Positions 54,017 to 64,000 of a stretch of DNA of 64,000 nucleotides are shown in pieces; the first letter of the stretch is position 1; the number at the start of each line of letters is the position of its first letter. The notes below the pieces were generated by a model that saw nothing but the letters and a program-made list of their open reading frames with translations, ran no database searches and had not been told where the DNA came from. Both the position numbers and the translations under genes were made by a program. The stretch is from Symsagittifera roscoffensis (lineage: Eukaryota > Xenacoelomorpha > Acoela > Convolutidae), in NCBI RefSeq assembly GCF_963678635.1, contig NC_087066.1, positions 580,201 to 644,200 on the forward strand, written 5' to 3'.

Positions 54017-57000
54017 CATTCATGCCATGAAAATTTGATGAGGCGCCCGCATGAAACCTTCTCATACAGTTGGTTCAGCCGTTTTTTGAAGAGACGCAGA
54101 GCTTTTTTCCTATTTATGAAAATTCTAGCAAGAAGCCAAGTCGACTTTGAAGGTTATTTGTTAAAGAGCCCATCGCCCGATAGAAGTGGCTATCTGGGTC
54201 TCGACGTGCTCACTCTGTGTTTTGACTGTCGAATTCGAACTTAATGCCAGTTCTACCGACCGAAAGTTCTAAGTGGAGACATGAGTTTGGTTCTAGCATA
54301 GTTGGGTCATAGAGTGGGCATCTGCACCCTGGTAGTTAAGTTAGCCCGAGTGAGGGAAAAGTGTGTGAATGTGTGGGTGAATGATAGACTGACCTTGGGC
54401 GGATGAAAGAAGAGGGAGAAATGAGATGCACCCCAGAATAGGAAATAATGAGGAGAGGAGGAGGATGGAGGGGGGAGAATGGACCGGCAGAGACATGCCA
54501 CACAAGTTGCACCGTCTGTGATGTAATTAAAGAATAATCGCTGAAGTCAGTGAATCGAACCAAGATGCCGATGATACTTCTATTGTCGTATACTTTTACT
54601 CCTGTTCGGCAAAATATCCAAAAAGCGAAGCAACTGACAATCTGAGGATGTCGCAAATAAGAATTAAATGCAAGTTGAAAGACGTGATGGCCTCTGTGGT
54701 CTCTCAATCTGAGGTATCAACTCCTCTCTTCAGAATGTCACAACTCTTTATTTTATTCTTCGCCAATAGAGAAGAAAAGCAGCAGAACAATGTAAAATTA
54801 GGATGGTCAACTTCAGATCGACAGCAGATAACACAATGGGGATGATGGCCACTGTCTTCTAGTATGTCTTCTACTGCTTCAGTTTAGGAGGTGATGATGA
54901 TTTGGTGTTGCAATGTAATAACATACAAATGTTAGACCAGTGCTGATTAAAGCGAACTGTGACTGTGAAACAACTCGGTTGCCAATCGTGCCAAAGACGG
55001 ATGGACTGCTTCTTTCTTGGCCTTCTTTCTCTCTATCTCTCGTGGATTGACCGCAAATTACTGCAGTCTCTCGTTTCTCGTTTTGTTTCCCCCAATTTCT
55101 TCTCCCACTCTGTAACCCCACCAAACAACCCACTGCTTGTCTACTTGGGGAGGGGCTTTGATCTGTTCTTTCTCTGTTCTTTTGTCTGTCTGTACCTGTT
55201 TGTGTCCCACTGCGACTGCTGTGTTCTCTTCTCTTCTCTTCTGTTCTATCTCTTAGTGGTGTCTGTCGTGACCTGTGCTGTTTGTCTGTCGAGTGTCGAT
55301 CTGAGACGTTGTTTGATCTATCAACAAACTAACATATCACTCACTCACTCACTCACTCTTTCACTAGACTGACTGACCAACAACAGAATATATAGCAACC
55401 AAACACCAATGAGGCTGTATGCCACAAATGGGCGCCAAGTAGAGTATCCTCAGAATATTCTTCTCAGATCGTTCCTTTCCTTCTCTTGATCTGTTGTGCT
55501 GTGCCTACACAAAGTATCAAAATATAAAACTTCGGCTTTTATCAGAAATAATGAGTTTATAACGAGGTCCAACGAAAAACGTCAGCGAGTTTTTTGCTAA
55601 ATTTTGTACCTCGCAATTGCCGATGTTTCGAATTTGTTGTACAAGTGATTGAGCAACAATTCAGTGCAGGCAAACATTTTCTTCACGCTTTTCAATGATC
55701 TCTGGTCTGAGTTTCGAGTTCAGTTTAAAAGTTTTCACGATGAACTGATCTAAATTCATATATTTCTCTGAGTTTCGAAAAACACTGATGGAATATCTCA
55801 AACGAATTTTCAAGTTTTTAGACTGAAGTTTCAATCAAAATTGAAAAAATAATAAGCTTCAACATCGGCCGAGAGCAAGCAATTTGGACTAACATCTATT
55901 AAATTAGTTTAAAAACTAATTTGATATTGTATGCAGTAAGCAAACTGTTTACAGGGATAACCGGTTGCCATGCAACTAGCACAGTAAGTTCCGACCACGA
56001 AATTAAACAAGTGCTTAATAAGAAATTGTGATGATTTTTTGCTCCTCGTTCGGCTTCGAGCGGATCTGAAAAAAAAACATAGAAATAAGGAAAATTGATT
56101 TTTTTTGGGTTTTCTAGACTTTTTTGTAGTCAAGAATGCGCTAACATACGCTTTAAAACTTATATTTTTGGGGTAAGTAATAGCTTAATTTTTTTTCCGT
56201 GTTATAACAATGTTCGCTCGCAATATTCACTCAAAATTTGACAAAAAAAAATATAATTTTTCTCTAAACTGCGGTTCTTTTTTGGGACTCTTTAATTCGG
56301 GTTCAAAAAGAAATTGCGAAAGATTCAACGTAGTTTATCACTTGGCCCCTTCCGACAATTATTTGTGAACCTGATTTTGCATGGATAACAACAAAAAGCA
56401 GACAAAAAAAAATTAAATATACCCGAATAAAAAGTTCCTCTCCATTTTCAGTTGTGGGAACAAAAACGCTGGAGTTTAAAAGGTTTATCATTCTAAAGGC
56501 TAGCATTTCTCGCTGAATTTTTTTCGAAAATTGTGAAAACTTTCTCGTGAGCAACGAGACGAGAATTAGCTCAATTTGCTGGGAAGTTTTATTGCATAAA
56601 ACAAAAACTGGCTTTCTCAGTATAGGAAAAAAATGTAAACACTCAATACCAAAATTACACATCACAAAAATTAGCCATGATGATTTGATGGTTTTTCCAA
56701 AGGTTTGTTCTTCTGCCAAAAATTGAAATGATAGTATTTTTGTTCAAAATCCAAATAAAAATAAGGATTTAGAAAACAATTTGAGATCAATAAAAAGTTC
56801 AACAGTGACTGCGATCAATTCTAAAACCCTATTGCGACTTGAAAACTTCCCCTGCGATTTATTCATATTATATAACATTCGCAAAAGTTTCAATCTTTCC
56901 TAATGGAATAGAGAGTTTGCTAAATTGACCCTGTGACTAGTTATTATCATTTCAAATTAACTAGAGACTAACTAACCGTGAAATTTTTAGTTCAAAGCCA

Positions 57001-57395
57001 ACTAAGCAAAAATGATAAACTTAAGATCATTCCATATCAGCAAAAATTTTGATTTATATTTGAACGATGTTTCAAGAAAAAATTTACTCTTCTTATATAC
57101 TTTGAATGGATTGTTTATTTCGAGCAAAAAAAAACAAAAGGTTTTTTGTCAAGAAAAACAAGTCACTCAACGAGAGCAGTTTTTTTGATGCAGCCTATGA
57201 TTCAAAAAAAATACTGGGCACTCAATTGAAAAAAAGGGCTAAAAGAAAAACGGTTATATGAGTTTACTTCTTTGTAGAACACAAATTACTTCAAAGCAAA
57301 TCGATGACTGATTACTGCAAAATTTAGTTATGAGAAAAACATCGGGGGAAAGATCAATAAAACTTATGAATAAGCGTCGTTCATTTTTTTAGCTT
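54017..57395. other. Non-coding DNA; repeat-poor G/C-richer part at 54.2-55.5 kb
   Basis: 54240-55450 is less AT-rich and not obviously repetitive, like the DNA around the Ig exons, so it may hold a UTR or exon I cannot identify. ORFs at 54959-55372 (+) and 54336-54707 (-) lack motifs. Microsatellites: TCTTC-type at 55224-55246 and (CACT)n at 55338-55359. From 55500 on it is AT-rich with no supported gene; a 138-codon minus ORF at 56303-56719 is hydrophobic and unrecognised. Confidence 0.35.
55338..55359 (+). repeat. (CACT)n microsatellite
   Basis: Five to six CACT units followed by CTTTCACT and GACTGACTGACC. Confidence 0.9.
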
Positions 57396-60300
57396 CGTGT
57401 TTCAGTTTGACTTTAATTCCCATCATTAGCAAAAATGGGTCAAAACTTTCGATTATTGAAGGGATTTTCAGCACAGTTTCAGTTTGACTGAATTCCCATC
57501 AATCGCAGGAATGGTTCAAAGTTTCCTATTATTGCTGGAATTTTTAGCACAGTTTCAGTTTGACTAAATTCCCATCATTCTTAAGGATGGGTCTAAATTT
57601 TCTATAATTGCTGGGATTTCTAGCTTAGTTTCAGTTTGACTAAATTCCCATCATTCGCAAGAATGAATCAAAACTTTCTATCATTGCTGGGATTCTTAGC
57701 GCAGTTCAGTTTTACTAAATTTCCGTCATTAGCAAGAATGGGCAAAATTTTCTATTACTGCTGGGATTTTTATCACAGATTCAGTTTGACTAAATCCCCG
57801 TCAATCGCAAGAATGGGCAAAAATTTCTATTATTGCTGGGATTTTTTATCACAGTTTCAGTTTGACTAAATTCGCATCAATCGCAGAATTGGTTCAAAGT
57901 TTCCTATTATTGCTGGAATTTTTAGCACAAATTCAGTTTGACTATAATTCCCACCATTCGCAAGAATGGGTCATTATTTCTATTTTTGTGGGGATTTTTA
58001 GCACAGTGTTAGTGCGACTTTAATTTTATTATTCGCAAGAATAGGTCAAAACTTTCTATGAATGTTGCGATTTTTAGCACAGTTTCAATTTGGCTATAAC
58101 TCCCATCACTCGCAACAATGGGTCAAAACTTTCTATTATTCTGGGATTTTTAGCACAGTTTTAGTTTGACTAAATTCCCATCATCCGCAAGAATGGGTCA
58201 AAAATTTATTTTTTTGCTCCGTTTTTAGCAGTTTCAGTTTGACTATAATTTTTATCATTCGCAAGAATGGGTCAAAATTTTCTATTTTCGTTCCAACTTT
58301 TATCACAGTTTCAGTTTGACTAAATTCCTATCAATCGCAAGAAAGGGCAAATTTTTCTATCATTGCTGGGATTTTTATCACAGTTTGAATTTGACTAAAT
58401 TCCCATCAATCGCAGGAATGGTTCAAAGTTTCCTATTGTTGATGGAATTTTTTGCACAGTTTCAGTTTGACTATAATTCCCATCAATCGCAAGAATGGGT
58501 CAAAAATTTTTTTTTTGTGGCAATTTTTGGCCCAGTTTTAGTGCGACTTTAATTTTTATCATTCGCAAGAATGGGCCAAAACTTTCTATTGATGTTGCAA
58601 TTTTTAGCACAGTTTCAGTTTGGGTCAAAAATTTTTATCATTGCTGGAATTTTTAGCACAGTTTTAGTTTGGCTAAGTTCCCATCATTCGCAAAAATGGG
58701 TCAAAATGTTTTTTATTGCTCGGTTTTTAGCACAGTTTCAGTGCGACTATATTTTTTATCATTCGCAAGGGTCAAAACTTTATATTATTGTTCCGATTTT
58801 TATCACAGTTTTAGTTTGACTAAATTGCCATCAATCGCAAGAAAGGGCAAATTTTTCTATCATTGCTGGGATTTTTATCACAGTTTGAATTTGACTAAAT
58901 TCCCATCAATCGCAGGAATGGTTCAAAGTTTCCTATTGTTGATGGAAATTTTTGCACAGTTTCAGTTTGACTATAATTCCCATCAATCGCAAGAATGGGT
59001 CAAAATTTTCTATTTTTTTGGCAATTTTTAGCACAGTTTCAGTGCGACTTTAATTTTTATCATTCGCAAGAATGGGCCAAAACTTTCTATTGATGTTGCA
59101 ATTTTTAGCACAGTTTCAGTTTGGGTCAAAAATTTTTATCATTGCTGGAATTTTTAGCACAGTTTTAGTTTGGCTAAGTTCCCATCATTCGCAAAAATGG
59201 GTCAAAATGTTTTTTATTGCTCGGTTTTTAGCACAGTTTCAGTGCGACTATATTTTTTATCATTCGCAAGGGTCAAAACTTTATATTATTGTTCCGATTT
59301 TTATCACAGTTTCAGTTTGACTAAATTCCTATCAATCGCAAGAAAGGGCAAAATTTTCTATTATTGCTGGGAATTTTATCACAGTTTCAGTTTGAAAAAA
59401 TTCCCATCAATTTCAGGAATGGTTCAAAATTTCCTATTAATGCTGGAATTTTTAGCACAGTTTCAGTTTTACTATAATTCCCATCTTTCGCAAGAATGGG
59501 TCAAAATTTTCTATTTTTTTGGCAATTTTTAGCACAGTTTCACACCGACTTTAATTTTTATCATTCGCAAGAATGGGTCAAAACTTTCTATTGATGTTGC
59601 GATTTTTAGCACAGTTTCAGTTTGGCTATAACTCCCATCACTCGCAAGAATGGGTCAAAACTTTCTGTTATTGCTGGAATTTTTAGCACAGTTTTAGTTT
59701 GACTAAATTCCCATCATTCACAAAAATGGGTAAAAATGTTTTTTTATTGCTCGGTTTTCAGCACAGTTTCAGTGCGACTATATTTTTTATCATTCGCAAG
59801 AATGGGTCAAAACTTTCTATTATTGTTCCGATTTTTATCACAGTTTCAGTTTGACTAATTTCCTATCAATCGCAAGAAAGGGCAAAATTTTCTATTATTG
59901 CTGGGATTTTTATCACAGTTTCAGTTTGACTAAACTTCCATCAATCGCAGGAACGGTTCAAAGTTTCCTATTATTGCTGGAATTTTTAGCACAGTTTCAG
60001 TTTGGTTATAATTCCCATCATTCGCAAGAATGGGCCAAAATTTTTTTTTTTATGGGGATTTTCATCACAGTTTCAGTGCGACTTTAATTTTTATCATTCG
60101 CAAGAATGGGTCAAAACTTTCTAATGATGTTGCGATTTTTAGCACAGTTTCAGTTTGGCTATAACTCCCATCACTCGCAAGAATGGGTCAAAACTTTCTA
60201 TTATTGCTGGAATTTTTAGCACAGTTTTAGTTTGACTAAATTCCCATCAATCGTAAAAATGGGTCAAAACTTTCAAATTGACTATAATCCCCATCATTCG

Positions 60301-63300
60301 CAAGAATTGATCAAAGTTTTCTATTATTGCTGGAATTTTTAGCACAGTTTCAGTTTGACTACAATTCCCATCATTCGCAAGAATAGAACCAAGTTTTTTT
60401 TGCTGGTATTTTTAGCACACTTTCAGTTTGATTATAATTCCCATCATTCGCAAGAATGGATCAAACTTTCTTTTTTTGCTGGGATTTTTAGCACAGTTTC
60501 AGTTTAACTATAGTTTTTATCAATCGCAAGAATGGGTCAAAATTTTTCATAATTGTTCCGATTTTTAGCACAGTTTCACTTTGGCTTTAACTCCCATCAC
60601 TCGCAAGAATGGGTCAAAACTTTCTATTATTGCTGGAATTTTTAGCACAATTCCAATTTGAATATAAATCCCGTCATTCGCAAGAATCGGTCAAAATTTT
60701 CTTTTATTGCAAGGAACTTTAACACAGTTTTATTTTGGATAACTTCCCATTATTCGCAAGAATGGATCAAAATTTTCTATTTTTGCTGGGATTTTTAGCA
60801 CAGTTTCAGTTTGACTATAATTAACATGATTCGCAAGAATGATTTTAAGCTTTTTATTTTTGCTGGGATTTTTAGCACAGTTTTAGTTTGACTAAATTCC
60901 CATCATTCGCAAAAATGGGTCAAAACTTTCAAATTGACTATAATCCCAATCATTCGCAAGAATTGATCAAAGTTTTCTATTTTGCTGGAATTTTTAGCAC
61001 AATTTCAGTTTGACTATAATTCCCATCACTCGCAAGAATAGAACAAAGTTTTTTGCTGGTATTTTTAGCTCACTTTCAGTTTGACTATAATTCCCATCAT
61101 TCGCAAGAATGGATCAAACTTTCTTTTTTTTTGCTGGGATTTTTAGCACAGTTTCAGTTTGACTATAGTTTTTATCATTCGCAAGAAAGGGTCAAAACTT
61201 TCCATTACTGTTCCGATTTTTAGCACAGTTTCATTTTGGCTATAATTCCCATCACTCGCAAGAATGGGTCAAAACTTTCTAGTATTGCTGGGATTTTTAG
61301 CACAGTTTCAGTTTGACTATAATTTTTATTATTCGCAAGAATGTGTCAAAACTTTCTTTTATTGTTTCGATTTTCAGCACAGTTTCACTTTGGCTATAAC
61401 TCCCATCACTCGCAAGAACGGGTCAAAACTTTCTATTATTGCTGGAATTTTTAGCACAATTCCAATTTAAATATAAATCCAGTCATTCGCAAGAATCGGT
61501 CAAAAAATTTTTTTATTGCAAAGAACCTTAACACAGTGTTATTTTGACTAACTTCCCATTATTCGCAAGAATGGATCAAAATTTTCTATTTTTGCTGGAA
61601 TTTTTAGCACAGTTTCAGTTTGACTATAATTCCCATGATTCGCAAGAATGATTCAAAGCTTTCTATTTGCTGGGATTTTTAGCACAGTTTTAGTTTGACT
61701 AAATTCCCATCATTCGCAAAAATGGGTCAAAACTTTCAAATTGACTATAATCCCCATCATTCGCAAGAATTGATTAAAGTTTTCTATTATTGCTGGAATT
61801 TTTAGCACAGTTCCAGTTTGACTATAATTGCCATCTTTCGCAAGAATAGAACAAAGTTTTTTTTGCTGGTATTTTTAGCACACCTTCAGTTTGACTATAA
61901 TTCCCATCATTCGCAAGAATGGATCAAACTTTCTTTTTTTTGCTGGGATTTTTAGCACAGTTTCAGTGTGACTATAATTCCCATAATTCGCAAGAATGGG
62001 TTAAAATTTTCTAATATTGCTGGGATTTTTAACACAATTTCAAATTGATTATAATCCTCATCATTCGCAGGAATTGATCAAAGTTTTCTATTATTGCTAG
62101 TTTTTAGCACATTTTCAGTTTGGCTATAACTTTTATCATTCGCAAGAATGGGTCAAAACTTTCTATTATTGCTGGGATTTTAAGCACACTTTCAGTTTGA
62201 CTATAATTCCCATCATTCGCAAGAATGGATCAAACTTTCTTTTTTTTTTGCTGGGATTTTTAGCACAGTTTCAATTTGACTATAGTTTTTATCATTCGCA
62301 AGAAAGGGTCAAAACTTTCCATTACTGTTCCGATTTTTAGCACAGTTTCATTTTGGCTATAATTCCCATCACTCGCAAGAATGGGTCAAAACTTTCTATT
62401 ATTGCTGGGATTTTTAGCACAGTTTCAGTTTGACTATAATTTTTATTATTCGCAAGAATGTGTCAAAACTTTCTTTTATTGTTTCGATTTTTAGCACAGT
62501 TTCACGTTGGCTATAACTCCCATCACTCGCAAGAATGGGTCAAAACTTTCTATTATTGCTGGAATTTTTAGCACAATTCCAATTTAAATATAAATCCAGT
62601 CATTCGCAAGAATCGGTCAAAAAATTTTTTTATTGCAAAGAACCTTAACACAGTGTTATTTTGACTAACTTCCCATTATTCGCAAGAATGGATCAAAATT
62701 TTCTATTTTTGCTGGGATTTTTAGCACAGTTTCAGTTTGACTATAATTCCCATGATTCGCAAGAATGATTCAAAGCTTTCTATTTGCTGGGATTTTTAGC
62801 ACAGTTTTAGTTTAACTAAATTCCCATCATTTGCAAAAATGGGTCAAAACTTTCAAATTGACTATAATCCCCATCATTCGCAAGAATTGATCAAAGTTTT
62901 CTATTATTGCTGGAATTTTTAGCACATTTCCAGTTTGACTATAACTGCCATCATTCGCAAGAATAGAACAAAGTTTTTTTTTGCTGGTATTTTTAGCACA
63001 CCTTCAGTTTGACTATAATTGCCATCATTCGCAAGAATGGATCAAACTTTCTTTTTTTGCTGGGATTTTTAGCACAGTTTCAGTGTGACTATAATTTTTA
63101 TCATTCGCAAGAATGGGTCAAAACTTTTCATTATTGTTCCGATTATTAGAACAGTTTCACTTTGGCTATAACTCCCATCATTCGCAAGAATGGGTCAAGA
63201 CTTTCTATTATTGCTGGAATTTTTAGCACAATTCCAATTTGAATATAAACCCCGTCATTCGCAAGAATCGGTCAAAACTTTCTTTTATTGCAAGGAACTT

Positions 63301-64000
63301 TAACACAGTTTTATTTTGACTAACTTCCCATTATTCGCAAGAACGGTTCAAAATTTTTTTTGCTGGGATTTTTAGCACATTTTCAGTTTGACTATATTTC
63401 CCATAATTCGCAAGAATGGGTTAAAACTTTCTAATATTGCTGGGATTTTTAGCACAATTTCAAATTGATTATAATCCTCATCATTCGCAGGAATTGATCA
63501 AAGTTTTCTATTATTGCTGGAATTTTTAGCACATTTTCAGTTTGACTATAACTTTTATCATTCGCAAGAATGGATCAAAACTTTCTGTTTTTGCTGGGAT
63601 TTTTAGCACAGTTTCAGTTTGACTACAATTCCCATCATTCGCAAAAATGGATCAAACTTTCTCTTATTGCTGGGATTTTTAGCACAGTTTCAGTTTGACT
63701 ACAATTCTCATCATTCGCAAGAATGGAACAAAATTTTTTTAATGCTGGGATCCTTAGCACAGTTTCAGTTTGACTATAGTTTTTATTATTCGCAAGAGTG
63801 TATCAAAACTTTCTCTCATTGCTGGGATTCTTAGCACACTTTCAGTTTGACTATAATTCCCATCATTCGCAAGAATGGATCAAATTTTCTCTTATTGCTG
63901 GGATTTTTAGCACAGTTTCAGTTTGACTATAATTTTTATCATTCGCAAGAATGGGTCAAAACTTTCTACTATTGCTGGGATTCTTGGCACAGTTTCAGTT
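57396..64000 (+). repeat. 77-bp satellite array, continues beyond the window
   Basis: Unit approximates TTTTTAGCACAGTTTCAGTT + TGACTATAATTCCCATCATT + CGCAAGAATGGGTCAAAACT + TTCTATTATTGCTGGGA. About 85 copies, individually diverged by substitutions and 1-5-bp indels. Variants such as GTGCGACTTTAATTTTTATC or CTCCCATCACTCGCAAG recur in fixed order, giving higher-order repeats of 501 bp (for example 58571 and 59072) and 1117 bp (61341 and 62458). ORFs up to 120 codons in the array are by-products of a unit often close to a multiple of three. Confidence 0.95.

Noticed and set aside
57636-61470. Plus-strand ORFs of 68-120 codons in the satellite with repeated FYYCWDF-type text
   Set aside because: They are translations of the 77-bp unit; frames end at unit indels and no start context or conservation is seen.

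Overview
The window is nuclear DNA of an animal, most of it transposable elements, with one fragment of a cellular gene and one long satellite. The animal assignment rests on a spliced immunoglobulin-superfamily gene (minus strand, 30283 to 29047). It is supported by a degenerate BEL/Pao element and Ty3/gypsy elements primed by a tRNA-Ser-like site. I cannot name the phylum. No bacterial operon, CRISPR array, rRNA gene or complete tRNA gene was seen.

Layout. 1-6.7 kb, plus strand: 3' part of a Ty3/gypsy-like element. The integrase end of Pol is followed by two tiny hydrophobic ORFs joined by an ATGA overlap. Next comes a very long ORF (1947-4808, one in-frame TAG) that looks like a membrane glycoprotein (Env), then an unrecognised 601-residue ORF (4805-6610) that again starts at an ATGA overlap. 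A textbook 78-bp intron begins 3 nt after its stop, with a polyA signal downstream. This is the most novel part of the window. 6.7-9.6 kb is A/C-rich non-coding sequence, perhaps holding the 3' LTR. 9.6-15.9 kb is T/G-rich, carries diverged direct repeats at both ends and is probably a very old minus-strand element. 15.9-19.3 kb holds small repeats: an 18-nt G run, a TIR element with a strong hairpin, and a MITE fragment.

19.3-26.8 kb, minus strand: a Ty3/gypsy element with two 247-bp LTRs, PBS and PPT, continuing past its 3' LTR into a second truncated gag (tandem arrangement). 29.0-30.3 kb: two Ig exons. 30.9-31.3 kb: a 32-bp minisatellite. 33.5-39.9 kb, plus strand: a decayed BEL/Pao element with two internal tandem duplications. 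40.0-40.6 kb: a 281-bp tandem duplication. 42.8-48.1 kb, minus strand: a second, related Ty3/gypsy element lacking the gag N-terminus. 51.4-52.2 kb: a minisatellite split by a MITE. 53.6-54.0 kb: the same MITE complete, inverted, with perfect 8-bp target-site duplications. 57.4-64.0 kb and beyond the edge: a 77-bp satellite with 501-bp and 1117-bp higher-order repeats.

How the parts relate. Nearly all recognisable coding sequence belongs to retroelements, and every minus-strand element shows as T-rich on the plus strand (A-rich, G-poor sense strands). Apart from the first element, all show stops, frameshifts or lost catalytic residues. The first element keeps long intact frames apart from one TAG, so it is the youngest or best preserved. 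All homology calls here are from motif recognition by eye; none has been searched.
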